Positions 34,356-45,238 of a stretch of 64,000 nt of DNA are shown piece after piece. Numbering within the stretch: the first letter of the stretch is position 1; each line of letters opens with the position of its first letter. The position numbers and the translations under genes are program-made. Under the pieces are notes generated by a model. The model was not told where the DNA came from. It made no database searches and saw only the letters and a program-made list of their open reading frames with translations. The DNA lies in assembly GCA_025642065.1 (NCBI GenBank), contig JAODUP010000050.1, positions 775,001-839,000 on the forward strand. The letters run 5' to 3'. The DNA comes from Paralvinella palmiformis. Lineage: Eukaryota > Annelida > Polychaeta > Terebellida > Alvinellidae.

Positions 34356-35980
34356 AAGTTGTTATTGTTAAGAGGTTACATATTGCATTTAATTTAATAC
34401 TTAAGATGTGTCTGTCAGTATGTGTGTGTGTGTGTGTGTCGTAGCCTCATTGACATAAAAGAAAACTAGACCGAGCACTCAGTGGTATTTGATTGGGTCA
34501 GCATGACCAAACAGCGCCGACTTCCGGTAGGGGCAAAAAGCAACGTTGAAGCGGCTGCACCTGGAGTTTTGAACTTAAGATTACGGACATTTATTGTGAT
34601 GTGTGTATTATAATCTGTATTATTCCTATCCTATTATATTCCATGAAAAATGTAAATGTCGTTTTATGCAAGTCTGTAGATCTAGTTTAGTTGGGATCAA
34701 ACGCCAGAGACGGGCCGGGGGTTGTCGAACAGGCTAAATATATTAATAGTTCAGCTTAATTTCCCGCCAAAAAAAACGCTTTAATAGTTATTTTAAATGT
34801 GTTCCTTATATTTACCGATGACAATATATCCCGTTTGTATTACCTCCACGGCGACGGCTTATGCAACCAACGACACAACAATAATTCACCACGTTTATAA
34901 ACCCGATTTGGCAGTCTGCGTTCCTTTTTGCCCCGACCGGAAGTTGGGACCTGTTTGCCATCAAATTGGTGTAAAATATATCTGTATTATGTCTGTATGT
35001 CAACGTCTGTCTGTAAGAATGAGTCTATGTAATCAGAAGTTTTTTTTAAGTTAAAAAAACCCCCAAATGAAACAGTGATACCCCGAAAACATGCCCAAAA
35101 ACCTAATAAGTAATTTGAACCATTTATCTGTGAAAGCCACATTGAACAATCTTTCATCTTAGATACTGTTTTCCCGGCATCACAGCTTTGGAACAAAACC
35201 AATCCCATATTACACAACATCACTCCTGATATATATATATTGGGTTTTCCCACAAATTTCTACCTTGTATATCTGATACGAACCACTTTTACAGATCAAT
35301 GAACCGTAACAATGCTCAAACAAGTAGAAAGCAGCTCGTCAATACAGGACTTGATCGATGTATGTAGTGTTAAAATCATATATATATATATATATATATA
35401 TATCTATAATATATAATAAAACAATTAACAAATGTATCCATATTTAATATATATTTTTTAACAAAATTATAGATTTCATTAAATATTAATTATTGTATAA
35501 ACAATTAAAGAAAACACATTGAAAATAGAAACTAATTTCAATAATAATTAATTTTAACCACGTTAATTTACAATATCATTGACAATCATTAATTCACGTC
35601 AATCATCCAACATCTAACGCAAGCAATCTTATTATTCAAACAACAAACTTTCAGTTGAAATTTCCTTGGGCTGCATCAGCAAAATAATTATTTGTCTTCC
35701 AAATTTCAACACTGACGTCATAGTATGTGTATGTGCATGAGTGTAAGAGAAGGCAAACGTTTCTGTCCCATACTGCACTTCACATGAGTGTGAAGACATC
35801 TTGGGGCACCTTTGGCACTTCTCTCACACTCGTGTCTTGTTGCAGGAATGGTACGCGTCATCAACCTAACAATAGAATAGCGTCCTCCCCAGTGATGGCA
35901 TTCCTCGGGCACAAGTTCTGGCATTGGTAGGTTTCCCTTTGTACAACTTTATGGTACTAAGGAGAACTGGTATCTCTTGA
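34356..35980. other. Intergenic without recognised genes
   Basis: Unique AT-rich DNA with TA runs near 35380 and 35450. A frame near 35145-35220 reads ILDTVFPASQLWNK, weakly like a LINE C-terminus, but it is too short to call. Confidence 0.45.
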
Positions 35981-35994
35981 CATATAATGGATAG

Positions 35995-36180
35995 ATGACG
36001 ATTGATGTTTTACGGCCACTTTCGGGCACATGGTAGGCTAAATGAGCAGAGCGACCTCCAAACGTAATGAAGCGAAGTCAAAGATGAAACAACCTTCAGA
36101 TATGCCCACGCCGAGATTCGAACTCGGGTGGTAGTGACCTGTGGCACAACGCGCTACCAATTAGACAACGGAGGCGCCCT
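35995..36180 (-). repeat. SINE-A, full-length copy with target-site duplication
   Basis: A - strand copy with ATTGATGTTTTACGGCCACT at the 3' end, the ACGCCGAGATTCGAACTCGG B-box region and the GGAGGCGCC head. The flanks CATATAATGGATAG (35981-35994) and CATACAATGGATAG (36181-36194) match at 13 of 14 bases, a target-site duplication that fixes the element's ends at about 186 bp. Confidence 0.93.
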
Positions 36181-36194
36181 CATACAATGGATAG

Positions 36195-36462
36195 AACCGA
36201 TCCGAGTAAACATCCGGAAGCCTGTCCTTGTCCTGACGAAGAAACACGTAGCGATAAATGCTACCCTGTCCAGTGACACTGTAATTAACTGGAAATCCTG
36301 TTAAATACCATTTTCTGGGCGAGGGTCAGGATTTAGAATATACTCCATCAGGATCGTAGAATATTAATATCAGTTTATTAATAGCGATATTATCTTACGT
36401 TTATTTTGTTTAATTTATGTATTTTTATTATTAAAGATCGTAATGAATATGCTTATATTATC

Positions 36463-36514
<52 letters not shown>

Positions 36515-36720
36515 ATATGACAGCTTAATGAAGACTACATTTCATACACAGTGACACAATAACATAATTCGAGCTTCCTCTTATACAACCTAGCACATCA
36601 TATGATATTAGTTATATGTTATAAGTAGCCCGGTGATTGGACGAGAAGAAGGGAAATTCCGAATCAGTCAGCCAATGAGAGTCTAATGTCCGAGGTCACG
36701 TGAATGGCGACGTGTAACGG
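36195..36720. other. 3' flank of the sulfotransferase gene
   Basis: Holds a TA run at about 36462-36512. On the - strand AATAAA-type hexamers (TTTATT on +) occur near 36374 and 36400, possible poly(A) signals for the sulfotransferase about 320 bases past its stop. Confidence 0.4.
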
Positions 36721-36836
36721 TTACTTGAGCTGGAATCGAATTTGTGGATCCGTGTCTCTGAACACCTTTGTAAACAGATCATCGAACATCTCGTTCTGTT
36801 CAACTGTCAATCGGCTTTTCCAATCGCCAACTTTAC
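36721..36836 (-). CDS. Sulfotransferase exon 7 (terminal)
   Basis: Encodes residues 284-320 and a TAA stop after a split glycine codon. Across the exon 6/7 junction the protein reads RRGKVGDWKSRLT, the C-terminal GxxGxWK motif that contacts the 3'-phosphate of PAPS. K289, T293, V294 and E298 form the KxxxTVxxxE dimerisation motif of vertebrate cytosolic sulfotransferases. The acceptor is CAG before GTAAAGTTGG on the - strand. The stop follows a short basic tail, as is normal for the family. Confidence 0.93.
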
Positions 36837-36849
36837 CTGTATCGATAAG

Positions 36850-37156
36850 GACGAATATTAAAGATGGTTGGATTGGTGGGTTGATGGGTGTGTAAGTGGG
36901 TGTGCTGTTGCACGGATTGATGAGTGGTTGTGTGGATTGATGGTTGGTTGATGGATGGATGGATGTATGGATTAATAGATGGATGGATGGTTGATTGAAT
37001 GGGCGAATGGACGGATGGATGGATGGTTGGTTGTATGGATGGATTGTTGTGTGGATGGATGGATGTTACAAACGAACTAATTGAGTATTTATTATTATTA
37101 TTATTATTGTTGTTGTTGCGAGCGAGTGCGTGCGTGCGTGCGAGTGTGCGTGTCTG

Positions 37157-37196
<40 letters not shown>

Positions 37197-37254
37197 TAAG
37201 TATGTATGAATGTTAAAAAATGAACGACCTCTCATCATGAGAACAAAACACTAC
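36850..37254. repeat. GGAT/GGTT-type tetranucleotide field and (TA)n in intron 6
   Basis: A degenerate GGATGGAT/GGTTGATT array at about 36865-37065, a short ATT run, a GTGC-rich run and a TA run at about 37160-37193 fill the last sulfotransferase intron. Confidence 0.85.
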
Positions 37255-37432
37255 CTCGTCTAAGGAAGCTTGTTTTCTTTGTGTCAATAGATTCGTGTAA
37301 ACCGTCATAAGTAGCCATTGGGTTCTCCTGCATCCTTTTAAACGTACATTTATCAGCCACATCTCGTATATTGTCGGCTGTAACGTCCTTAGATAGGAAC
37401 TGAGCTACGCGCATCACCTCTCGGTAGAGATC
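37255..37432 (-). CDS. Sulfotransferase exon 6
   Basis: Encodes residues 224-282: DLYREVMRVAQFLSKDVTAD, then CTFKRMQENP, then KKTSFLRR. This is the standard SULT segment following the KYEDM motif, with the helix that positions the cofactor and the FLR(R/K)G start of the C-terminal loop. It enters in phase 0 (acceptor ATATTTAG) and leaves in phase 1 (donor G|GTAGTG). Confidence 0.93.
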
Positions 37433-37614
37433 CTAAATATCGACATATAGATGGGGAATAAAATACGGCTAAGCAAGTGTGTGTGTGCGCGCGTGTGTGC
37501 GTGCGTGCGTGCGTGTATGTGTGTACGTGCATGCGTGCATTCATGCGTGCGTGTGTGTAGGTGTTATCGGTTTCTAATAATCAGTTTAGTATTCATTATC
37601 AATCACCAATTCAC

Positions 37615-37709
37615 CTCAATCATATCCTCATATTTGACGAATAATACGTTTGTGGTCTCTCTGTGACTGTACCAATCTTTGACATGATTAAACCACGATC
37701 CGTAACACA
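37615..37709 (-). CDS. Sulfotransferase exon 5
   Basis: Encodes residues 193-223 after a split valine codon: YGSWFNHVKDWYSHR, then NVLFVKYEDMIE. It corresponds to the substrate-pocket G-S-W-x-x-H-V-x-x-W and L-F-x-x-Y-E-D-M motifs of cytosolic sulfotransferases. The acceptor has a strong pyrimidine tract ending CTTCCTCAG; donor GAG|GTGAAT is in phase 0 and matches exon 6. Confidence 0.93.
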
Positions 37710-37719
37710 CTGAGGAAGA

Positions 37720-38233
37720 AAAAGGGGGGGAACATATTTAATAGTAAACGTTTGATAAACGGAATCTAGAAAGACGAGGAGAGGGGTGGGAGAAAGGTGG
37801 GAGGAGCTAGACGACACGGAGACAGAGAACAGAAGAAGAACGAGATGATTAAATTGGGACAATGACAACAAACAAAAATCGCGACAGGTAAACCTACACA
37901 CCTGGCACGAAGACACGGATGTAAACATACGTCCATTCGGTATTTGAGAACTAGTTGTGTTCTATTTAAGATAGCTCTTCGTTTCTGGACTATTTATTTA
38001 ATCTTAAAGCGAGAATGAGTCTGACTGACCTGTCCACTTCCAAATGTATTATCACCTCGATGTGTATTATATTCGCCGATAGTTTGTCATATTTTCAAAC
38101 GTTCTCTGACACTTAGTGGTCTAAATTGTGCCGATGTGTCGTAAAATAACATTCATCCATCCATCCATCCATCTATCCATCCGATAGTTCGTTCGGTACA
38201 CCCCAGACTCGACGTACATTTCCACAATGTTGC
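37720..38233. other. Sulfotransferase intron 4, downstream part
   Basis: Unique DNA apart from a CATC tetranucleotide run at about 38153-38180 close to a SINE. Nothing else recognised. Confidence 0.5.
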
Positions 38234-38410
38234 TAATTTTACGGCCACTTTTCTGCACAAGGTAGACTAAATGGGCCGAGCGACCTCCAAAGGTAATGAG
38301 GCGAAGTGGAAGATGAAACACCCTTCCGACATAGTCCGGCCGGAGTTTGAACGCAGGTGTTATAGATCTCTGGCCAACCGCGCTACCAGTTAGGCCACAG
38401 AGATGCCCCC
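38234..38410 (-). repeat. SINE-A copy in a sulfotransferase intron
   Basis: TTTTACGGCCACTTTTCTGC, GGTAGACTAAATGGGCCGAG, AGATGAAACACCCTTC and GCTACCAGTTAGGCCACAGA follow SINE-A in order on the - strand, the same strand as the gene. It ends in a poly-C run. A target-site duplication is not evident. Confidence 0.85.
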
Positions 38411-38993
38411 CCCTTTCTATTATGATTTCTAGGCTTAGTTTTAACATCGTAGTCCAATGACTTACCAACACCCGATGACGAAAAGTATATTTATGAATTT
38501 ATAAGTCTTTCAGGTTTAGCCATTATCAAGTAATTCTCACAGTGAGTATTACCATAGAGCTAGAAAAAATGGCATCGTGGGTGTGTTCTCAATCCGGAGA
38601 CTGCTTCCGACCAGGATTCTATATTAAGGGACGTGTTATGATCTGGACTGATTTATTGTTTCCATGTCTCCACGACATATGATGCATTACAGCTGATTGT
38701 AATGTAAACACTGCGTTGTCCTCATTTTTATTTTAAAATGTGAATTGAGAGCTACATCGTATAGTGTGTTAGATAACCGGTTTGGATAGTCAAGTCCCAC
38801 AGATGTCTATCTTATCATAAGTACTGAAAAGTTACTTTAGCAAGAAAAGTCGCCACTCTGGATCCAATCCCCTGAAGAAACGTCCACAGTTTGAATTCAC
38901 GGTTCGAGATTCTCTGTGCCTGGGCCTTATTAGACACAGCTAAAACACACACACACTACACACGGACACGCACATCCACACACGAACCGCCCC

Positions 38994-39037
<44 letters not shown>

Positions 39038-39167
39038 GACAAACACACACACGTTGGTAACATATACTTACTTATTTTTTCACACGCTAGAACTAGAAGT
39101 CCGAATTGCTAATTAACAATAATGCATAACTTCATATTTGTATTACATTTAAAAACACATCACACCC
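38411..39167. other. Sulfotransferase intron 4, upstream part
   Basis: Mostly unique. A CA microsatellite lies at about 38996-39035. No exon was found between exons 4 and 5, and their phases join directly. Confidence 0.6.
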
Positions 39168-39360
39168 GTTATAGTACAACTACCTTACCTTTAAGTTATA
39201 GTACAACTATCTTACCTTTGCCGTTATAGTACAGCTACCTTACCTTTACCGTTATAGTACAACTACCTTACCTTTACGTTATAGTACAACTACCTTACTT
39301 TTAAGTTATAGTACAGCTACCTTACCGTTACCGTTATAGTACAACTACCTTACCTTTGCC
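39168..39360 (-). repeat. Seven-unit minisatellite made from the exon 4 splice donor
   Basis: Seven 27-28-base units, each GTTATAGTACAACTACCTTA plus CCTTTGCC or a variant on the + strand. On the gene's - strand the unit reads GGCAAAGGTAAGGTAGTTG and onward. The unit nearest the exon includes the last six exon bases and the true donor G|GTAAGG. Each of the other six copies carries the same GTAAGG, GTAAGA or AGTAAGG donor-like core. Confidence 0.95.
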
Positions 39361-39483
39361 GCTGAGGTAGGTATGGAAGAACTGTTTCCATTCTCCTGAG
39401 TAATAACCAAAAGGTGGATACATCTTATGCATCTCATAGAAGCTGACAGCGACATCTTTGCCATTTCTTATCAGGTAAATTAT
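39354..39483 (-). CDS. Sulfotransferase exon 4 (PAPS-binding segment)
   Basis: Encodes residues 149-191: IIYLIRNGKDVAVSFYEMHK, then GEWKQFFHTYLSGK. R154 and S162 align with the arginine and serine that hold the 3'-phosphate of PAPS in cytosolic sulfotransferases (RNxKDVxVSxY signature). It enters in phase 0 at TCTTCAG| and leaves in phase 1 at G|GTAAGG. The donor lies at the edge of a seven-copy minisatellite. Confidence 0.95.
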
Positions 39484-40096
39484 CTGAAGATTTAAAATTT
39501 CCAAAAATTTAAATCATCTCTTCGCATCTGATTGTGTGCATCAATACGTTTTGGCGATAATTCCACACTAGATGGGTCAGTGGCTGAGTCAGTTGAATTT
39601 GATGAATACAAGGGGGTATAACGAGGTCAAAATTTATGACGACCTCGTTTTGGTGACCTCTTACATTGGGGGGGGGGGGTGTTTCTAAAACATGAATTTA
39701 AGGAATTCATACCCCGAAATGTAACTAATACTTTTTTTAATATTTAGCGTCTGTCATTTATGAACTAAGTCGGTTAAAACTGTTACATCTCGGTAATTAA
39801 TAAATGAAGATATGTGACGTAATATTATTTGATAAAAAGGGGGAAAATTATGGAATAACAACACCTGGTTACCATGACAATGACAATTATTTCCAATTTG
39901 CATATTATTTGTTATGGTTTATATTTCATATAGAACATATAGTAGTCGAATATATGTTACAGTTAATATGTATAATAAGGTAATATAGATATTACGTGAA
40001 ATATTCGGGTAATACGTTTATTACTAACTGAGATTGTATACACATTAACTGAAAATTTCAGGGAATATACATATTACCTGATTATACAGATTAATT

Positions 40097-40149
<53 letters not shown>

Positions 40150-41172
40150 GGACCTGTGTAGCTACTTAAAGCATTCTTCCCAACAGGCCCCAAGTGGAAA
40201 AGTTTACAAAAAGATACACGCATCACCAGTTTCTGCTAAAAAAACCAGGAGAGAGAATGGGGGAGACTTCCGAAGTCAGGAATGGGATATCAATTATCAA
40301 AAATATAAGAAAAAGATCACTTATTGCGGTGGAGTTCAATCATGACAAGTAAGGTGGCGTCGTAATTATTATTCTGAATACGCAAATATGTAATCCCAGT
40401 GTAACCAAATAATTACTACGTCTTCACGACGACCAGAAAGCCAGCAATATTTTATCGATCAAAAGAAGATCAAAAGCCGTCGTCGAATTACATCAATATT
40501 TATCGTAATCTGATAACGATTCGAATTATCCAATAAATTTAGAAATCTTTTAGACGAGAACATAAACTCATCCTATCTCTTTTCGTTTGTTTACAGACTT
40601 CTCGGGTTAACCAAATATAAATCAATATTTGGAATGATGGAAGGGTTTCAGATAAATAAAGCGGTTTGTGGGGGGTTGGGGGCACGGCATTTATTACTTG
40701 TAACTTTACACAGATGGATTCGGTGGCAACTAGCTTGTAAACAAATAAACAAATCGGTAAACACGGATGTTTAGAGATCTTCCCGTAAACACAAATATGT
40801 AAACGTACATATTCGAACCCGAGATTTGTTTACGCGAACTTCCTCAGGCGACTGAGTCCGCTAGGTGTCGCTGTTTGAGATATTGTTGTTAAGAAGATTC
40901 TCTCAAACCGATCCGAAACCCGTCGCACGCAGATAAATATACCTGCTGAGACATCTCGGATGTCATCAACGATGCGCAAACAAGGTCATGCCCACAATGT
41001 CAATAACAGATCATTACCGGCGTTCGATAACCGTCATCGAATTACGGCGTAAACCATAAATCATTTGTCGGCATAAACCGGTAATTTCCCGTGATCGATT
41101 TCCGGTATACGTTTCGGCATTGATTAATGTTCGATATGATTATTAAACGCATTCGGGTAATAATTGGCTTAC
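39484..41172. other. Sulfotransferase intron 3
   Basis: A TA run at about 40100-40145, a poly-G run near 39668-39680 and otherwise unique AT-rich DNA. A + strand frame at about 40150-40345 (EWDINYQKYKKKITY) is Lys-rich but matches nothing I know and lacks context. Confidence 0.5.
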
Positions 41173-41255
41173 CTTACAGCGTCCTTGTTTCGCACCTTCC
41201 GGTAACATCCTGTGAGTCAGGTGAGTGTGCATCAGTCGCGGGGAACTTCTGTGTT
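41173..41255 (-). CDS. Sulfotransferase exon 3 (catalytic histidine)
   Basis: A short 83-base exon encoding residues 122-148: SSPRLMHTHL followed by LPEGAKQGRCK. The THL histidine, H132, is the expected catalytic base of cytosolic sulfotransferases (KTHLP motif). The lysine before it is replaced by H130 here. The frame is fixed by the donor AAG|GTAAGC, which joins exon 4 in phase 0, and by the acceptor CTGAACTAG, which gives a split GAA codon with exon 2. A closer AG (CACAG) would break the phase. Confidence 0.9.
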
Positions 41256-41717
41256 CTAGTTCAGCGAGTGGGTCAACGAGTGCTTAATGAAGATATTACG
41301 GATGTATACGGTAAATACCGACTAGGTGACAGCTCGTGTCATGACGAAAATGTAAATTGTGACTGACTTAGATGTACCTAAGAGATTTGAACGTATCCAG
41401 GTGCAAGCGCACTGGACTAGGATGTGTTTGTATGTGAGTTAGCGTTGATGGTCGAGTTGAAGCATTTTGGCGTATGAGATTTCGACTTACTGTCGGAAGA
41501 AGCCTTTACGTGCGAGATTATTCCAAATTTTGTGGCCATTTTGGACAGCAGCGGACGAAAGGGGCCACAACTCCGAAAATAGTTATCTGAAACGTAAGCA
41601 TAACGTTACGAATGAACCCATTCAAGACCTTAAAATATTAAAATATTAAATTGCTTAGCTGTTATAGGGCATTGTAAGGTGCGATAAGGCACCGGAAGGC
41701 TAACCATGCGCCCTTAC

Positions 41718-41858
41718 CCATATATGTCTGTATACACTGATTCATGTCGACGGATAATTCTAACAAAGGGATTCTCTCCGAGATGTGTTGTGTCTCCTTC
41801 ATGGTGATGACGTCATCGGCATATAATAACGTCACGATTTCTTTCATCCAATGGTTAC
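41718..41858 (-). CDS. Sulfotransferase exon 2
   Basis: Encodes residues 75-120: NHWMKEIVTLLYADD, then ISERIPLLELS. With the end of exon 1 it forms YPRSGNHW, the 5'-phosphosulfate-binding loop (family form YPKSGTTW). The acceptor is TTGCCAAG|GT and the donor is G|GTAAGG, phase 1 on both sides. Confidence 0.93.
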
Positions 41859-41971
41859 CTTGGCAACGAAAGCAGAAATAGGTCATAATGTAGTATACTA
41901 ATTTGCCTATTTCGTGAGTATATCATGGATATGCGATAGAACGAACGAACAAACAACTGAATGAATGAGTA

Positions 41972-42016
<45 letters not shown>

Positions 42017-42816
42017 CAGAAATCTTAAGTCAGATGTTTGATAATTCCAGAACGATGGCATCCTTAGAACGAAATGGTCCCGAAATTGTTTGATTCGAAT
42101 CGGTTCGTTGAGATATTAAGGAGCTATTCCGGTGATAACCTTGAATACCAGCGGCAGGATTATGTACGAAATACGATTTGGGTGATATGATCATATTTCC
42201 CGCTACCAGTTTTGATCCTAACAGCTCGGTTCTGGATCCCTTTGGAGTTTCTGTAGACATGACGCTGGTCTGCCGTGAAGTAGCCAGGTACATGATTATC
42301 TCTGTGTGAGGCTAGTTGAATGGACATATAGAGTGCGGCTTGTCCATAATGTGATGCGATAAAACTGAAATTTTACATCCCAAGAAATTGTTCCATTCGT
42401 GATTTATTTTAAATTTCTTCAATCGAAATTCCCACCATAAAGCTCCCCAGACCGTAACAAAAATAACTAACTTTTAGTATTTATATGGTGTAATGCCGTT
42501 TAAAAAATACTTGTTATTAATTATTAATAAAAACATACGTTTCTCGACACAAGTAGGTGATGATTCATTAACATTCTCTACGCGACAGGGAGGATCTCGT
42601 GATTTAAAAAGAATCAGTATTTTTACGCAGCAGACCGGGATCTGATCTAACTTTGATCTGATAACAGTTTTGACAATATGAACAGATTTCAGCTGGAAAT
42701 TTGAAGTTTTGGTCATCCTCTTGATGGGAGAAGAATCATTGTTAATGAGTGCAACTAGATTCGCACAAAAAGATAGGTATGGAAATAAGAAAGGACGATA
42801 ATTCTCGTTTTCATTC

Positions 42817-42820
<4 letters not shown>
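41859..42820. other. Sulfotransferase intron 1, 3' part
   Basis: An (AAT)n run at about 41973-42017. Frames of 60-87 codons occur on the - strand but none has SULT homology or matching phases; exon 1 and exon 2 join without them. Confidence 0.55.
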
Positions 42821-42850
<30 letters not shown>

Positions 42851-43146
42851 TTCAAACTTCTATAGCGCCAATATTCTCGAAACGAATCGAGCTCAGTGGC
42901 GCACCTAGTGGAGGGTTTGAGCAAACTCATAGTCCGGGTACAATGCAAAGTTCATCAACAAATGATCAGATGGAAAGGAAACTTAGGAAGGATAAACGAT
43001 TTTGAAAAGGTGAGTTTTCAAATGCTGACGGAAATAAACTATGCTATTTGATGACTTAACATATGTTCAGGGAGTGAATTCCAAAGAGTAGGGACAGCAT
43101 TTGAAAAAGCACGAGTCCCAACACGAGTTTTAACCCTGGGAACAGA
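42821..43146 (-). mobile_element. LINE 3'-end fragment (LINE-tail family 1), second copy
   Basis: Reverse complement of the type at 8955-9275. It has an (AAT)n tail, TTCTATAGCGCCAATATTCTC, the CTCAGTGGCGCACCTAGTGGA block, and upstream a - strand frame AVPTLWNSLPEHM, the LINE ORF C-terminus. It sits in sulfotransferase intron 1 in the same orientation as the gene. 5' truncated and not coding-competent. Confidence 0.8.
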
Positions 43147-44190
43147 CAACAAATGAAAACCAGATGATCCTGACTTTTTTTACTCAACATACAAATCCTG
43201 ATCTCAGAAATACAACGTTGTAATTAGTTATTAATACTGGATGGATGTTCGTGATTGAATCCAATATACAATTGCACAGACACGTAAAATGTATTGTATA
43301 GCGTCACTCGGTGCAGGTTTATACATGACAACCAGTGAGCGGGGACCAGTGAGCGGGGTGGAGTTCACTCCGATCTCTGGAATACTCAACACACGAGTTC
43401 AGACATCGTGTCCATAAAACCGACTTGTACCCGGCTATCAATGTAATAACTTCACCATTTAAGTATGTTATGTTTGGTTTTCATTAAGATGTTTTTGAAT
43501 CAGTGAAAATCACGACCTAGTTTTGGTCAACGGATAAACGGATATTCTTTCTGTATAATAATTATTTTCTTGAACAATGATTTTGCCAAAGTAGCAGACA
43601 TGGATTATGAAATTGTTTTCACGACAGAGTGAAATCTTTCTTTGGTAAAATAGCTCATCCCCTCAGAGGTTTAGGTAAAAAGTTCAGAATTGAATGTTGG
43701 GAAGACGACATGTACAATCTTTGATCTCAGGCTTTCTCGTAGTTATGAATGGCTTAAAATAGATGTTCACAAACTAGTTACAGCTTATTGATAAATGCAG
43801 TACAATTGATGTGCACATGATAGGCTAAATGCGCCGTCCAAATGCAGTACAAATTCACTGAGTAACTCGGTTATCAACTTGTTTTGTCTGTCATAATAAC
43901 TCACAGTTTTACCATTTATACTTTCTGTTGGAATATTTTCGAGACACCAAGAAAATTAATTTAAAACAGCTTAACCTTCAATTAGTTATGATAAATAAAT
44001 CGCTCACTAAATAAACAGCGTATTATACACAATTGTACTGACGTGACCAGTCTATAAGAGAACGCTATGACGAGCGATCATTGTGTGTCCCGATATAAAC
44101 AGAGCCGAATCTAGTGTTTATAAAAATTAGTGAGTGCATATTTTTAAATCTAGTTGCTATTGTTTATATGATTAACATAGAAAATTATCT
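43147..44190. other. Sulfotransferase intron 1, middle part
   Basis: Unique AT-rich DNA. A 30-base SINE-A scrap (GATGTGCACATGATAGGCTA and onward) lies near 43808-43840. Confidence 0.5.
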
Positions 44191-44194
44191 TTGT

Positions 44195-44230
<36 letters not shown>

Positions 44231-44239
<9 letters not shown>

Positions 44240-44570
44240 TGTATTCTAAGGATTACATCAGTTCTGTTCTGTAACGATGCTGGATTATTGTAGAGAACTG
44301 AAAAGGTTTAAATATAGTGCCATGCATTATCACATATGGACACCAGTGCCGATATTTCGTTCTAGTCCAGTAATAATCCATTATATATATATATATTATT
44401 ATATATATAATATATATATATATATATTATTTGTATTCTAAGGATTACATCAGTTCTGTTCTGTAACGATGCTGGATTATTGTAGAGAACTGAAAAGGTT
44501 TAAATATAGTGCCATGCATTATCACATATGGACACCAGTGCCGATATTTCGTTCAGTAATAATCCATTGT
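44231..44570. repeat. 192-bp tandem duplication
   Basis: The segment starting TATATTATTTGTATTCTAAG at 44231 repeats at 44423, an offset of 192 bases. The copies are nearly identical through GTGCCGATATTTCGTTC; copy 2 then lacks six bases (TAGTCC or equivalent). TA runs separate the copies, and both run into the CAGTAATAATCCATT edge of the dispersed repeat that follows. Confidence 0.95.
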
Positions 44571-45075
44571 GCGGTATTGCTACTTTGTTTATATTTTAGT
44601 TAAATCTCTTCAGTGAGTCCATACTGAGTTAGTGTACATTCTCTTTGTTATGAACAACTGTAATGTTTGTTAACACGGTGAGGGTATATATAAGGCTTAG
44701 ATTTTCACTTAGGTTAGAGAAGAACTTCGACGCCAGACTAATCGGACGTGTATTGATACATGGTTCATATAGGTAGGATTTATTTAGTTATTCGAACCCA
44801 GAATAAAGCTGAGGTCAGCATCTGAGGTGTCGAAATGCTTTATATACAGGTTTCTTTTGGACCACAGAAAATTACTGTTGCATGTAAACTGTGGTGTCAA
44901 AATAGTTTATGATATGTATGTAGCAAGTCACCATTGAACCACACGCACGTGTTGTTTGTTGCGAGCTGTGGTATCAAATGGTATGTTTTTACGTGCTTCC
45001 GCTTTTTGTACGTAGCGTGCATGTAGCCGCTTTCCTGTGGGCGTGACATATTTGTCGCGTACGAAAAGTGAATTA
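44365..45075 (+). repeat. Dispersed repeat D, copy 1 (LTR-like)
   Basis: Shares an ordered series of blocks with 60720-61475: CCAGTAATAATCCATTGT, ATAGGTAGGATTT(A/G)TTTAGTT, GTGGTGTCAAA, TGCGAGCTG and GTGACATAATTGTCGCGTAC-like ends. This copy has GGTATATATAAGGC, a TATA-box-like word, and an AATAAA downstream, the parts expected in a solo LTR. No reverse-transcriptase domain adjoins it. Assignment as an LTR is inference. Confidence 0.6.
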
Positions 45076-45127
45076 GAAGGATGTTTAGATATGTTGATAT
45101 TCTGTACCTGTTGCCTCTTTATATGTA

Positions 45128-45131
45128 CCCT

Positions 45132-45186
<55 letters not shown>
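45128..45186. repeat. (CA)n microsatellite just downstream of sulfotransferase exon 1
   Basis: A pure CA run, GT on the gene's strand, about 53 bases after the exon 1 donor. Translation of this region as part of exon 1 gives a spurious Cys-Val tail. Confidence 0.97.
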
Positions 45187-45188
<2 letters not shown>

Positions 45189-45238
45189 CACATCATCACC
45201 AACAAAATCACAGACATCAACAACAACAATCAACTCAC

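Noticed and set aside
35090..35290. Possible LINE C-terminus (SQLWNK word)
   Set aside because: Only one short motif, with stops nearby; insufficient for a call.
39168..39360. CRISPR-like array
   Set aside because: Repeats are directly adjacent without spacers and derive from the exon 4 donor.
40150..40345. Lys-rich frame on + after a TA run (EWDINYQKYKKKITY)
   Set aside because: No matching family known to me, no splice sites, and it lies antisense in a sulfotransferase intron.
42043..42293. 87-codon frame on - between sulfotransferase exons 1 and 2
   Set aside because: Exons 1 and 2 join directly in phase to give the PSB loop; this frame has no sulfotransferase similarity.
44928..45232. 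Extension of sulfotransferase exon 1 into a longer reading frame
   Set aside because: The frame continues only by translating the (CA)n tract; the donor G|GTGAGT at 45239/45238 restores the family motif with exon 2.
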